Shown: in pieces, positions 54,170 through 63,974 of the stretch | Layout: every line of letters begins with the position of its first letter | Numbering within the stretch: position 1 is the first letter of the stretch | Notes under the pieces: model-generated | The model's database searches: none | Seen by the model: only the letters and a program-made list of their open reading frames with translations | What the model was told of the DNA's origin: nothing | Source of the DNA: Pseudogracilibacillus sp037892545 | GTDB taxonomy: Bacteria > Bacillota > Bacilli > Bacillales > Amphibacillaceae | Direction: 5' to 3' | Assembly: GCF_037892545.1 (NCBI RefSeq) | Contig: NZ_JBBKBG010000002.1 | Location: forward strand, 198,510 to 262,509 | DNA length: 64,000 nt | Position numbers and translations under genes: made by a program

Positions 54170-55456
54170 TTAAGATTCATTCGATAATTTCAATAAATCT
54201 AGTACTTTAAAAAATAATCCTAATGCAATCGCAACAACAGTAGCTAGTCCCATTCCTGTTAAAGATGCTTCCCCGATTTGAATGGATGCACCACTAATAC
54301 CGATAACTAAGACGACACATGTTAAAATTAAGTTCTGTGATTTAGAATAATCAATTTTTGCCTCTACAAGCATTCGAATTCCACTTGCCGCAATGATTCC
54401 GAATAATAATAATGAAATCCCACCCATGACAGGCGTTGGAATCGACTGAATTAAAGCTGCTAATTTTCCGATAAAGGATAACAGAATCGCCATAATTGCT
54501 GCTATTCCAATGACATAGGTTGAGTACACGCGAGTAATTGCTAGTACACCAATATTTTCGCCATATGTTGTGTTTGGTGTAGAACCGAAGAAACTAGAAA
54601 TCATTGTTGATACACCATTTCCAATGAAGGAACGATCAAGTCCAGGATCTTTTGTTAAATCTTTTCCGACGATATTACTCGTGACGAATAAGTGTCCGAT
54701 ATGTTCCGGAATTAAAACGAGCGCCGCAGGTAAAATGATAAGTGCCGCTGTCCAATCAAACTTCATCGTATAAAACTCCGGTGTAGTAAACCAAGTTGCT
54801 TCATCTACTGCTGATACATCCAGAATACCGAAGAAATAGGCGATAATATATCCTGCAGTAATTCCGAGTAAAATCGGAATGATTTTTAAAAAACCACGCA
54901 TCGTTACCCAAAATACAATCGTAAGTAGTAAAGTTAACAATGCTACAAGCGCATCTGTTTTATCCATTACCCAATCTGCCGGTGCGTCTGCGGCTGGAAT
55001 CCATCCCGCCATTTCTGCTGCAACTGGTACAAGTTCTAATCCAATAACTGCAACGATTGCTCCCATTGCTGCAGGTGGAAAAACAATATCAATCCAGCTC
55101 GTCCCGATGAATTTAATTAATATACCGACAATCGTTAACACGATACCAACGATTAAAAATCCACCAAGCGCATAACTGAATCCCTCTTCTCCATTATATT
55201 TTCCTAATACAACAAGCACAGGGGAAATGAATGCAAAACTTGAACCTAAATAGGCAGGGATTTTCCCTTTCGTAATGAATAAATAAATTAATGTTCCGAC
55301 TCCGTTCATTAATAAAACGACTGCAGGGTTAATGCCGAATAAAATAGGAACTAAAACAGTGGAACCAAACATTGCGAATAAATGTTGGATTCCTAATGGA
55401 ACGCTCTGTTGTAATGGAGGGCGTTCATGTACTTGAATTTCTCCGTTCTTTGCCAT
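54170..55456 (-). CDS. pyrP: Uracil permease (NCS2 family)
   Basis: A 428-residue uracil:proton symporter with about 14 hydrophobic segments. NCS2 motifs: N-terminal HERPPLQQSVPLGIQHLFAM, the VIGLELVPVAAEMAG segment and the nucleobase-binding GSTPNTTYGENIGVLAIT. Specificity for uracil rather than xanthine is supported by the PyrR-type leader upstream. GGAGTGAAG precedes the ATG. Single gene. Confidence 0.93.
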   Translation of the reverse strand: MAKNGEIQVHERPPLQQSVPLGIQHLFAMFGSTVLVPILFGINPAVVLLMNGVGTLIYLFITKGKIPAYLGSSFAFISPVLVVLGKYNGEEGFSYALGGFLIVGIVLTIVGILIKFIGTSWIDIVFPPAAMGAIVAVIGLELVPVAAEMAGWIPAADAPADWVMDKTDALVALLTLLLTIVFWVTMRGFLKIIPILLGITAGYIIAYFFGILDVSAVDEATWFTTPEFYTMKFDWTAALIILPAALVLIPEHIGHLFVTSNIVGKDLTKDPGLDRSFIGNGVSTMISSFFGSTPNTTYGENIGVLAITRVYSTYVIGIAAIMAILLSFIGKLAALIQSIPTPVMGGISLLLFGIIAASGIRMLVEAKIDYSKSQNLILTCVVLVIGISGASIQIGEASLTGMGLATVVAIALGLFFKVLDLLKLSNES

Positions 55457-55500
55457 CTTACTTCACTCCAATGTTTATTTTTGAGTGAACGATTTTTTTG

Positions 55501-55530
55501 CAAAAAAATACACCTCTCCCAAGGTGTATA
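55501..55530 (-). terminator. Leader terminator of pyrP (attenuator)
   Basis: On the minus strand ATACACCT pairs with AGGTGTAT around a 6-base loop and T7 follows, 45 bp before the pyrP start. The alternative pairing of CACCTTG (55520-55526) with CAAGGTG of the PyrR site (55565-55571) would form the antiterminator. Confidence 0.85.
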
Positions 55531-55564
55531 CATGTTGACATTACAAAATATGTATCATTTCGTT

Positions 55565-55597
55565 CACCTTGTTAGCCTCACGGGACCAATTTAAAGG
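55565..55597 (-). promoter_or_regulatory. PyrR-binding RNA element of the pyrP leader
   Basis: The minus-strand leader reads CCTTTAAATTGGTCCC then GTGAGGCTAACAAGG, the conserved PyrR binding-loop pattern. When UMP-bound PyrR holds this hairpin, CAAGGTG cannot pair downstream and the terminator forms. Confidence 0.85.
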
Positions 55598-55715
55598 ATA
55601 ATTTCTATCCATTACTAATTGTACACATTTTATAAAAAATAACAACAAAGAATTGCGAGTTTCAAAATGTAAGGAATACATATATAATGAATTTAAGAGA
55701 ATGGGAGGGAGTCTG

Positions 55716-56363
55716 TTGGATATAAAGAGAATATTAGAAGGTTTCACTAAAAGAGAACCGAAGATGATGGGAGAAAAACAATATCGTCAGTCGGCTATTT
55801 TAATTCCATTAGTGGAACAATCAGATGGAATCCATCTATTGTTTGAAGTTCGTTCCTATGACATGCGTAGTCAACCTGGGGATGTCTGTTTTCCAGGTGG
55901 AAAAATAGAGGAAACAGATCAATCAGCAAAACATTGTGCGATACGTGAAACGACCGAAGAGTTAGGGATTACAACAGCAGATGTAGAAGAAGTTATTCCA
56001 TTTGATTATATTATTTCAGATATTGGTACGTGTATTTATCCGTTCATCGGAAAAATTCGCTCACTTACCAAGATGGAGATAAATAAAGAGGAAGTAGCGG
56101 AAGTGTTTACCGTTCCTTTAACATATTTCTTGGAACATACTCCAGCAGTTTATGACATCACCTTTCAACCAATGCCATCCGATGATTTTCCGTATGAACT
56201 TATTCAAGGTGGGAAAGATTATAATTGGCGACCGAGAGCAAAAAAGGAATATTTCTATCAATATGAAGATAAAGTTATCTGGGGATTAACGGCACAGATT
56301 GTAAAGCATTTTGTAGAAACGATGAATGATGTAATAGTGGATGAAGAGGAAGCGATGAAATGA
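55716..56363 (+). CDS. Nudix hydrolase, CoA-pyrophosphatase type
   Basis: A 215-residue Nudix enzyme with the UPF0035 variant LLFEVRSYDMRSQPGDVCFP before the Nudix box GGKIEETDQSAKHCAIRETTEELG (G-x5-E-x7-REx2EE). Relatives cleave coenzyme A to 3',5'-ADP and phosphopantetheine. TTG 55716 is chosen for GGGAGGGAG 7 bases upstream. The next gene overlaps its stop by 4 bases. Confidence 0.87.
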   Translation: MDIKRILEGFTKREPKMMGEKQYRQSAILIPLVEQSDGIHLLFEVRSYDMRSQPGDVCFPGGKIEETDQSAKHCAIRETTEELGITTADVEEVIPFDYIISDIGTCIYPFIGKIRSLTKMEINKEEVAEVFTVPLTYFLEHTPAVYDITFQPMPSDDFPYELIQGGKDYNWRPRAKKEYFYQYEDKVIWGLTAQIVKHFVETMNDVIVDEEEAMK

Positions 56364-56602
56364 AAAAAGTGCAATTTTTTACGAAAGAAAATTGTTTACT
56401 CTGTGATGAGGCAGAAGCGTTATTAGAAGCAATGCAAGCAGTATACCCATTTTCAATTGAAAAAATTGATATATATGAAGACGATGCTTTATTAGAAAAA
56501 TATCAAATTGAAATTCCGGTCGTAAAGATTGGCGAGATAGAGCTGAATAGCACGCAGTTGACGTTTGAAAACATGGAAGCAATCCTTCTTGAAATGAAAT
56601 GA
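56360..56602 (+). CDS. Glutaredoxin-like protein
   Basis: An 80-residue thioredoxin-fold protein with redox motif CLLC at residues 13-16 (FFTKENCLLCDEAEALLE) and the cis-Pro segment IEIPVVKIG. It belongs to the DUF836/YbbN-like small glutaredoxins. Translationally coupled to the Nudix gene by an ATGA overlap. Confidence 0.85.
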   Translation: MKKVQFFTKENCLLCDEAEALLEAMQAVYPFSIEKIDIYEDDALLEKYQIEIPVVKIGEIELNSTQLTFENMEAILLEMK

Positions 56603-56612
56603 GATAAAAATA

Positions 56613-56640
56613 TTGATTTCATTGGAAAAAATATGATAAT
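56613..56640 (+). promoter_or_regulatory. Promoter of the cggR-gapA operon
   Basis: TTGATT and GATAAT separated by 16 bp, upstream of the CggR operator. Confidence 0.5.
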
Positions 56641-56667
56641 ATAAAGATAATTATTTTTTACACTAAG

Positions 56668-56704
56668 TGGGTCGAATTTGTTCTTCGTAGGACGAAAATG
56701 TCCC
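56668..56704 (+). promoter_or_regulatory. CggR operator
   Basis: Two direct repeats, GGGTCGAATTTGTT and AGGACGAAAATGTC, about 21 bp apart, match the tandem CGGGAC-N6-TGTC plan of the B. subtilis CggR operator. It lies downstream of the promoter, where CggR acts as a roadblock until fructose-1,6-bisphosphate releases it. Confidence 0.7.
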
Positions 56705-56751
56705 ATGTAGTGTTTGGAAATTCAAAAGACTTTTAGTTAAAGGGTGTTTCC

Positions 56752-57777
56752 ATGGAACAATTAATGCAATGGAAAAAAGCCGTGTTCCCAGATTTATTAG
56801 AAAAAATGGCTCAACGTTACAATGTGCTCTACACGATTTCCTTACATGAACCTGTAGGAAGACGAGCAATTGTAGATAAGCTACGTGTGCCAGAACGACT
56901 TGTTCGTAATGAACTTGACATATTGCAACAATTAGGACTCGTTTCAAGTTCGACTAAAGGAATGCTCATGACAGCTGAAGGAAAAGATGCCATTATACAG
57001 CTCCATGACTATGTACGACAATTAAGTGGATTGACTTTGTTAGAACAACAGTTACAAGAAGCATTATCCTTGAAAAAAGTAATCGTCGTAGCTGGCAATA
57101 GTGATGAAGATATGTTTGTCAAACAAGAAATGGGGCGGGCAGCAGTTCATTATTTACAAGCAATTATTCATAAAGATGTGTCCATTGCTGTAACAGGTGG
57201 AACGACAATGGCTGCTATTGCAGATGCGATGGTTCCGTTTGACACATACCGCTGTTTATTTCTTCCGGCTCGTGGAGGAGTTGGTGAGAAGGTTGAAAAT
57301 CAAGCAAATATGATTGCGGCAAAAATGGCGGAAAAAGAAAAAGGGACATATCGTTTATTACATGTACCAGACCCAATGAGTGAAACATTGTACCAGTCAT
57401 TTGTGAATGAACCGTCTGTTCAAGAGACAGTACATTTGATTCAAAAGGCAAATATCGTTATTCACGGGATTGGCCAAGCATTAACGATGGCGAAACGCCG
57501 TCAAACAGAACAAGCAGTTATTGAAATGTTAGAAGAAAATGATGCTTTAAGTGAAGCATTTGGTTATTATTTCGATAAAAAAGGGAATGTTGTACATAAG
57601 GTACGAACGATTGGTTTGCAATTGGAAGATTTAACAGATGATAAACATGTTATTTCTGTTGCAGGTGGTTGTAAGAAAGCCGATGCAATCGTATCTTACG
57701 TACAAAAGAAAAAAACAGACGTATTAATAACCGATGAAGCGGCAGCAAAAGAAATTTTAAATAAACATAAATATTGA
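56752..57777 (+). CDS. cggR: Central glycolytic genes regulator CggR
   Basis: A 341-residue SorC/DeoR-type repressor. Residues about 15-75 are the helix-turn-helix (RYNVLYTISLHEPVGRRAI, RVPERLVRNELDILQQLGL); the rest is the sugar-phosphate-binding domain with VTGGTTMAAIADAM and PARGGVGE. It represses its own operon in the absence of fructose-1,6-bisphosphate. AAAGGGTG precedes the ATG; gapA follows after 21 bp. Confidence 0.95.
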   Translation: MEQLMQWKKAVFPDLLEKMAQRYNVLYTISLHEPVGRRAIVDKLRVPERLVRNELDILQQLGLVSSSTKGMLMTAEGKDAIIQLHDYVRQLSGLTLLEQQLQEALSLKKVIVVAGNSDEDMFVKQEMGRAAVHYLQAIIHKDVSIAVTGGTTMAAIADAMVPFDTYRCLFLPARGGVGEKVENQANMIAAKMAEKEKGTYRLLHVPDPMSETLYQSFVNEPSVQETVHLIQKANIVIHGIGQALTMAKRRQTEQAVIEMLEENDALSEAFGYYFDKKGNVVHKVRTIGLQLEDLTDDKHVISVAGGCKKADAIVSYVQKKKTDVLITDEAAAKEILNKHKY

Positions 57778-57798
57778 TATTTTAAGGAGGAAATAAAT

Positions 57799-58806
57799 AT
57801 GACAGTAAAAGTAGGTATTAACGGATTTGGTAGAATTGGACGTAATATTTTTAGACAAGCATTAAATGATGATGGATTTGACGTGGTAGCGATCAATGAT
57901 TTAACAGATGCTGAAATGTTAGCTCATTTATTAAAATATGATTCCGTACATGGGAAATTAGATGCAACCGTTGAAGTAGACGGAAGCGATTTAGTTGTGA
58001 ACGGAAAGAAAATTCATGTGTACTCAGAATTTGATCCAGCAAATATTGGTTGGAAAAACCATGATGTAGAAGTAGTGATTGAATCAACAGGGCGTTTTAC
58101 GAACCGTAAAGATGCAGCAAAACATTTAGAGGCAGGGGCAAAGAAAGTAATTGTTTCTGCACCAGCAAGTGATGATGATTTCACTGTTGTGATGGGTGTG
58201 AACGAAGAGGAATATGATGCAGCAAATCATCATATTATTTCAAACGCATCTTGTACGACGAACTGTTTAGCACCATTTGCAAAAGTATTAGACGAAGCGT
58301 TTGGAATAAAACGTGGTTTAATGACAACCATTCACGCATATACGAACGACCAACAAATTTTAGATTTACCACATAAAGATTATCGTCGTGCACGTGCGGC
58401 TGCTGAAAACATTATTCCGACATCGACAGGTGCAGCGAAAGCAGTTGGAAAAGTGTTACCAAACTTAAATGGAAAATTAAATGGTATGGCAGTGCGTGTC
58501 CCAGTATCTGATGGTTCTGTTGTAGACTTAGTTGCTGAATTAGATAAAAATGTAACGGCGGAAGAAGTAAATGAAGCATTCAAAAATGCAGCAGAAGGAA
58601 ACTTAAAAGGTATTTTAGCATATACAGATGAGCCAATCGTTTCAAAAGATATTGTTGGAGATGCACATTCTTCTATTATTGATGGTTTATCTACCATGGT
58701 ATTAGAAGATAATCTAGTAAAAGTCGTTTCTTGGTACGATAATGAAATGGGTTATTCTACACGTTGTGTGGACTTAGCGAAGTTTTTAAAAGAAAAAGGA
58801 CTATAA
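57799..58806 (+). CDS. gapA: Glyceraldehyde-3-phosphate dehydrogenase, glycolytic
   Basis: A 335-residue NAD-dependent dehydrogenase forming 1,3-bisphosphoglycerate. The Rossmann start is VGINGFGRIGRNIFRQAL, the catalytic Cys is in SNASCTTNCLAP, the His in TTIHAYTNDQ, and WYDNEMGYS ends the fold. Its place after cggR identifies the glycolytic rather than the gluconeogenic (gapB) form. AAGGAGG lies before the ATG. A terminator-like hairpin follows. Confidence 0.98.
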   Translation: MTVKVGINGFGRIGRNIFRQALNDDGFDVVAINDLTDAEMLAHLLKYDSVHGKLDATVEVDGSDLVVNGKKIHVYSEFDPANIGWKNHDVEVVIESTGRFTNRKDAAKHLEAGAKKVIVSAPASDDDFTVVMGVNEEEYDAANHHIISNASCTTNCLAPFAKVLDEAFGIKRGLMTTIHAYTNDQQILDLPHKDYRRARAAAENIIPTSTGAAKAVGKVLPNLNGKLNGMAVRVPVSDGSVVDLVAELDKNVTAEEVNEAFKNAAEGNLKGILAYTDEPIVSKDIVGDAHSSIIDGLSTMVLEDNLVKVVSWYDNEMGYSTRCVDLAKFLKEKGL

Positions 58807-58815
58807 TTCAAAAGA

Positions 58816-58853
58816 ATGGCCATGCTCCATATTGCGGTTGCATGGCCTTTTTG
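58816..58853 (+). terminator. Partial terminator between gapA and pgk
   Basis: GGCCATGC and GCATGGCC form a perfect 8-bp stem with a 14-base loop and T5. In related bacteria read-through here gives the long operon mRNA. A TATAAT at 58999-59004 may add a pgk promoter. Confidence 0.75.
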
Positions 58854-59058
58854 TAATGAACATTTTGAAAAAAGATTGGGTATAGTGTGGGACATTTTTA
58901 GCCAGCGTGTTTCAATGGTAATGCTTGATGGGGAATTGACTGAAAATGAATACGATTGTACTTTATCATTTTCACTATATTATATTGTTAGAATCTTGTA
59001 TAATGAAAATGGAATAAAAAAACATATACGCAAATGAGCAAAGGAGCATTTTTTCTCA

Positions 59059-60240
59059 ATGAATAAAAAATCATTAAAAGATATTCAACTTAAAGGAAAA
59101 AAAGTTTTTTGTCGTGTCGACTTAAACGTTCCGATGGAAGATGGGGTTGTAACAGATGACACGCGTGTTCGTGCTGTTTTACCGACAGTAAATTATTTGG
59201 TGGAGCAAGGTGCGAAGATTATTTTGGCCTCTCATCTCGGACGTCCAAAAGGAGAAGTTGTGGAAGAGCTTCGACTAGATCCAGTTGCGAAAAAACTTTC
59301 GGAACTTTTACATAAAAATGTGGTAAAAACAAACACAGTTTACGGACCAGAAGTAGACGAAAAAATTCGTGCATTACAAGATGGCGATATTTTATTATTA
59401 GAAAATGTTCGTTTCGAAAAAGGGGAAGATACAAATGATCCTGCATTAATCGAAGCATTTGCGAACATGGCGGACATATATGTGAATGATGCATTTGGTA
59501 CAGCACACCGTGCACATGCATCTACTGCAGGAGTTGCAGAAAAATTACCAGCAGTTGCAGGATTTTTAATGGAAAAAGAAATCGAAGTGTTAGGAAATGC
59601 ATTGGCGAGTCCGAAACGTCCATTTACTGCAATTATTGGTGGATCAAAAGTAAAAGACAAAATTAATGTCATTGACAATTTATTAGATAAAGTAGACAAC
59701 TTAATTATTGGTGGTGGATTAGCTTGTACGTTTTTAAAAGCAAAAGGCTATGAAATCGGCAATTCACTTTTAGAAGAAGATAAAATTGATTTAGCGAAAT
59801 CGTTCATGAAAAAAGCAGAAGAAAAAGGCGTTCATTTTTATATGCAAACAGATGCGGTCATTGCGGACGCATTTAGGAAAGATGCAAATGTAAAAAATGT
59901 ACAAGCAGATGAGATCGAACAAGGTTGGATGTGTTTAGATATCGGACCTGAGACAGCTAAAACATACCATGATGTGATTGTCAACTCTGCTTTCATCATT
60001 TGGAATGGACCAATGGGTGTATTTGAAATGGAACCTTTTGCAAACGGAACGAAAGCAGTTGCAGAAGCATTAGCGGAAACAGAAGGATATTCCGTTATCG
60101 GTGGTGGAGATTCTGCAGCAGCGGTTGAAAAGTTTGGTGTAGCAGACAAAATGGATCATGTATCAACTGGTGGAGGAGCTTCTTTAGAATTTATGGAAGG
60201 AAAAGCTTTACCAGGTGTTGTTGCATTAGACGATAAATAA
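59059..60240 (+). CDS. pgk: Phosphoglycerate kinase
   Basis: A 393-residue two-domain kinase making ATP from 1,3-bisphosphoglycerate. Signatures: RVDLNVPMEDG, ASHLGRPKG, LLLENVRFEKGE, ATP-domain GGSKVKDKI and GGGDSAAAVEKFG. AAAGGAG lies 12 bases before the ATG, slightly far. It is followed by tpiA after 19 bp. Confidence 0.98.
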   Translation: MNKKSLKDIQLKGKKVFCRVDLNVPMEDGVVTDDTRVRAVLPTVNYLVEQGAKIILASHLGRPKGEVVEELRLDPVAKKLSELLHKNVVKTNTVYGPEVDEKIRALQDGDILLLENVRFEKGEDTNDPALIEAFANMADIYVNDAFGTAHRAHASTAGVAEKLPAVAGFLMEKEIEVLGNALASPKRPFTAIIGGSKVKDKINVIDNLLDKVDNLIIGGGLACTFLKAKGYEIGNSLLEEDKIDLAKSFMKKAEEKGVHFYMQTDAVIADAFRKDANVKNVQADEIEQGWMCLDIGPETAKTYHDVIVNSAFIIWNGPMGVFEMEPFANGTKAVAEALAETEGYSVIGGGDSAAAVEKFGVADKMDHVSTGGGASLEFMEGKALPGVVALDDK

Positions 60241-60259
60241 TAATTTAGGAGTGTTCAGA

Positions 60260-61015
60260 ATGCGAAACGTAGTAATTGCAGGAAATTGGAAAATGAACAA
60301 AACGACAAAAGAGGTGGAAGCATTTGTAGAAGCAGTGAAAACTGTTCACACGAATGAACATACTGAAGCGATTGTTTGTGCACCATTTCCATACTTATCA
60401 CTTTTAGTGTCTCAATTAGAAGGCACAAACGTACAAGTAGCAGCGCAAACGATGCATGAAGCAGAAAATGGTGCATTCACAGGAGAAGTAAGTCCAGTTA
60501 TGTTAAAAGATATCGGTGTGACACATGTTGTCATTGGACACTCAGAACGTCGTGAATATTATAATGAAACAGATGAATCTGTAAATAAAAAAACACATGC
60601 AGCATTTGCGCATCATTTAACTCCCATCGTTTGTGTCGGAGAAACACTAGAACAACGTGAAGCGAATGAAACATTACAACATATTGAGGCACAAGTAACG
60701 AAAGCATTAGAAGGGTTATCAGAAGAGCAAGTAACAGAAACAATTATCGCATATGAACCAATTTGGGCGATTGGAACAGGAAAAACGGCTTCGAGTGAAG
60801 ATGCGAATGAAGTATGTCGCCATATACGCAATGTTATTCAGAAAAATTTCTCTGAAGCAACAGCAGAAAAAACAGTCATTCAATATGGTGGAAGTGTAAA
60901 ACCTTCGAATATCGTAGAATTATTACATCAATCAGATATAGATGGTGCATTAGTTGGTGGAGCAAGTTTAGAAGCAGATTCATTCATACAATTAGTAGAG
61001 GCAGGGAATAAATAA
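60260..61015 (+). CDS. tpiA: Triosephosphate isomerase
   Basis: A 251-residue TIM barrel interconverting dihydroxyacetone phosphate and glyceraldehyde 3-phosphate: GNWKMNKT (catalytic Lys), GHSERREYY (His), AYEPIWAIGTGK (Glu and the flexible loop), QYGGSVKPSN. ATG 60260 follows TAGGAG; the GTG at 60251 belongs to the leader. Its stop shares one base with gpmI (TAATG). Confidence 0.98.
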   Translation: MRNVVIAGNWKMNKTTKEVEAFVEAVKTVHTNEHTEAIVCAPFPYLSLLVSQLEGTNVQVAAQTMHEAENGAFTGEVSPVMLKDIGVTHVVIGHSERREYYNETDESVNKKTHAAFAHHLTPIVCVGETLEQREANETLQHIEAQVTKALEGLSEEQVTETIIAYEPIWAIGTGKTASSEDANEVCRHIRNVIQKNFSEATAEKTVIQYGGSVKPSNIVELLHQSDIDGALVGGASLEADSFIQLVEAGNK

Positions 61016-62547
61016 TGAGAGAAAAACTTGCAGCATTAATTATATTAGATGGATTTGGTTTACGGGAAAATAAACATGGAAACGCGGTAGCTCAAGCGAA
61101 TAAACCTAATTTTGATCGCTACTGGAACACTTATGCACATAATGAATTACACGTAAGTGGCGAATCAGTTGGCCTACCGGATGGTCAAATGGGAAATTCA
61201 GAAGTTGGACATTTAAACATTGGTGCAGGACGTATCGTTTACCAAAGTTTAACGCGAATTAATAAAGCGATTGCGGAAGGTGACTTTTTTCAAAAAGAAG
61301 CATTTTTACAAGCGATCGAACAAGTGAAAGAGAACGATGGTGCCTTACATTTATTTGGACTTTTATCTGATGGTGGCGTGCATAGTCATATCGATCATTT
61401 ATTTGCACTTCTACAATTAGCGAAAGACAAAGGTGTAGAAAAAGTGTATGTACACGGATTTCTAGATGGTCGAGATGTTGGTCCGACCACAGCACTTCCA
61501 TATATTGAACAGACGGAAGAAAAAATGAAAGAACTAGGTGTAGGGCAATTTGCTACGATTTCTGGACGTTATTATGCAATGGATCGTGATAAACGTTGGG
61601 AACGTGTGAAATTAGCATATGATGCTATTCGTTATGGAGAAGGACCGACTTCTACTAATGCAAAAGCGATTGTAGAAGCGTCATATGACAAAGATATTCA
61701 TGATGAATTCGTTCTCCCATCTGTCGTTGTGACAGAAGATGGAAAACCGGTCGGTACTGTACAAAATAATGATGCGATTATTTTCTTCAATTTTAGACCA
61801 GACCGTGCCATTCAATTATCCCAAGCATTTGCGAACGATGATTTCGCTTCTTTTGACACTGGAGAGAAATTAGCTAACGTTGGCTTTGTACAAATGACGG
61901 AATTCAGTGATACAATTCAAGGAACGGTAGCATTTGAAACGGTGAATTTAACGAATACGATCGGGGAAGTATTGGCGAAAAATAATCTTCGCCAATTACG
62001 GATTGCCGAAACAGAAAAATATCCACATGTGACATATTTTATGAGCGGTGGACGGGAAGAAACCTTCGCAGGTGAAAAACGTATATTAATTGATTCGCCA
62101 AAAGTTGCAACATATGATTTACAACCAGAAATGAGTGCATATGAAGTGACAGATGCCCTATTACATGAAATCGACAACGGAGAAGTCGAAGCGATTATTT
62201 TAAATTTTGCAAACCCTGATATGGTAGGACATTCTGGCATGTTAGAACCAACGATTAAATCGATTGAAGCGGTGGATGAATGTTTAGGGAAAATCGTGGA
62301 TAAAATTACGGAACTCGGTGGAGCAGCGATTATTACAGCAGATCACGGTAATGCAGATGAAGTAACGACAGATGACGGGGAGCCGATGACGGCACATACA
62401 ACAAACCCTGTACCTGTAATCGTGACAAAGGATGGAATTACATTACGAGACGGTGGTATTTTAGCCGATCTTGCACCGACGATGTTAGATCTTTTACAAG
62501 TGGAACAACCAGTAGAAATGACAGGAAAATCATTGGTACAAAAATAA
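61015..62547 (+). CDS. gpmI: Phosphoglycerate mutase, cofactor-independent (Mn-dependent)
   Basis: A 510-residue alkaline-phosphatase-like enzyme moving the phosphate between positions 3 and 2 of glycerate. LIILDGFGLRE and GNSEVGHLNIGAG (phospho-Ser) are near the N terminus, SGRYYAMDRDKRWERV is in the mutase domain, and ITADHGNADE and MTAHTTNPVP carry metal ligands. Translationally coupled to tpiA. Confidence 0.98.
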   Translation: MREKLAALIILDGFGLRENKHGNAVAQANKPNFDRYWNTYAHNELHVSGESVGLPDGQMGNSEVGHLNIGAGRIVYQSLTRINKAIAEGDFFQKEAFLQAIEQVKENDGALHLFGLLSDGGVHSHIDHLFALLQLAKDKGVEKVYVHGFLDGRDVGPTTALPYIEQTEEKMKELGVGQFATISGRYYAMDRDKRWERVKLAYDAIRYGEGPTSTNAKAIVEASYDKDIHDEFVLPSVVVTEDGKPVGTVQNNDAIIFFNFRPDRAIQLSQAFANDDFASFDTGEKLANVGFVQMTEFSDTIQGTVAFETVNLTNTIGEVLAKNNLRQLRIAETEKYPHVTYFMSGGREETFAGEKRILIDSPKVATYDLQPEMSAYEVTDALLHEIDNGEVEAIILNFANPDMVGHSGMLEPTIKSIEAVDECLGKIVDKITELGGAAIITADHGNADEVTTDDGEPMTAHTTNPVPVIVTKDGITLRDGGILADLAPTMLDLLQVEQPVEMTGKSLVQK

Positions 62548-62690
62548 TGCTTATGTCCATTAAGTCGTGGAAAGGAATTTTAGAAAGCTTTCGAGTATGG
62601 GAGGATATTTATCACATGTCAGAAAGTGTATGGTACACACGAATTTGGACTTGATCACATAATAAGATACATTTGAAGGAGAGAAAAGTT

Positions 62691-63974
62691 ATGCCATTTA
62701 TTACAGATGTTTATGCAAGAGAAGTATTAGACTCAAGAGGAAACCCAACAGTCGAAGTGGAAGTGATAACAGAATCAGGTGCATTTGGAGCAGCACTAGT
62801 ACCGAGCGGTGCATCAACTGGAGAATATGAAGCAGTTGAATTACGTGATGGTGATAAAGACCGTTACTTAGGGAAAGGTGTTTTAAAAGCAGTTGAAAAT
62901 GTAAATGAAAAAATTGGTCCAGAATTAATTGGAATTGACGTAACTCGCCAAAATATTATTGACGCTATTATGATTGAATTAGATGATACGCCGAATAAAA
63001 GTAATTTAGGTGCAAATGCAATTTTAGGTGTATCCATGGCAGCGGCACATGCAGCAGCTTCCTATTTACAAATTCCTTTATACAATTATTTAGGCGGATT
63101 CAATGCGAATGTTTTACCAGTTCCAATGATGAACATTTTAAATGGTGGAGAACACGCAGATAATAACGTAGACATTCAAGAGTTTATGGTAATGCCTGTA
63201 GCAGCACCAACATTTAAAGAAGCATTACGTGTTGGAGCAGAAATTTTTCATGCATTAAAAGCAGTTTTACAAGATAAAGGATTAAATACTGCTGTAGGGG
63301 ACGAAGGTGGATTTGCTCCAAACTTATCTTCGAATGAAGAAGCATTAGAAACAATTGCAGAAGCGATTGAGCGTGCGGGATATAAAGTAGGGGAAGAAGT
63401 TCAGTTTGCAATGGATGTTGCGTCTTCTGAAATCTACAAAGATGGTAAATACCATTTAGAAGGAGAAGGTGTTGTACGTACATCAGAGGAAATGGTTGAG
63501 TGGTATGAAGAGTTAGTAGAAAAATATCCAATTATTTCAATTGAAGATGGTTTAGATGAAAACGACTGGGAAGGTCATAAATTATTAACAGAACGTATCG
63601 GTGACCGTGTTCAATTAGTAGGGGACGATTTATTCGTTACAAACACGGAAAAATTAGCGAAAGGAATCGAGCAAGGCGTTGGAAACTCTATCCTAATTAA
63701 AGTGAACCAAATTGGTACATTAACGGAGACGTTTGAAGCAATCGAAATGGCAAAACGTGCAGGATATACAGCCGTTATTTCACACCGTTCAGGTGAAACA
63801 GAAGATGCAACGATTGCAGATATTGCGGTTGCAACTAATGCTGGTCAAATTAAAACAGGTGCCCCATCCCGTACAGATCGTGTTGCAAAATACAATCAAT
63901 TATTACGCATTGAAGATGAATTATCAGGTATTGGGGAGTATGCCGGATGGGATGCATTTTATAACATAAAGTAA
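62691..63974 (+). CDS. eno: Enolase
   Basis: A 427-residue enolase converting 2-phosphoglycerate to phosphoenolpyruvate, also an RNA-degradosome partner in Firmicutes. YAREVLDSRGNPTVEVEV opens the protein; metal ligands are in FAMDVASSE, SIEDGLDENDW and VGDDLFVTN, the catalytic Lys in ILIKVNQIG, and SHRSGETEDATIAD follows. GAAGGAGAG precedes ATG 62691. Last gene of the glycolytic operon. Confidence 0.98.
   Translation: MPFITDVYAREVLDSRGNPTVEVEVITESGAFGAALVPSGASTGEYEAVELRDGDKDRYLGKGVLKAVENVNEKIGPELIGIDVTRQNIIDAIMIELDDTPNKSNLGANAILGVSMAAAHAAASYLQIPLYNYLGGFNANVLPVPMMNILNGGEHADNNVDIQEFMVMPVAAPTFKEALRVGAEIFHALKAVLQDKGLNTAVGDEGGFAPNLSSNEEALETIAEAIERAGYKVGEEVQFAMDVASSEIYKDGKYHLEGEGVVRTSEEMVEWYEELVEKYPIISIEDGLDENDWEGHKLLTERIGDRVQLVGDDLFVTNTEKLAKGIEQGVGNSILIKVNQIGTLTETFEAIEMAKRAGYTAVISHRSGETEDATIADIAVATNAGQIKTGAPSRTDRVAKYNQLLRIEDELSGIGEYAGWDAFYNIK

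Noticed and set aside
62616..62654. 12-codon leader peptide between gpmI and eno
   Set aside because: It has a GGGAGG upstream, but the distance is long and nothing suggests regulated translation.
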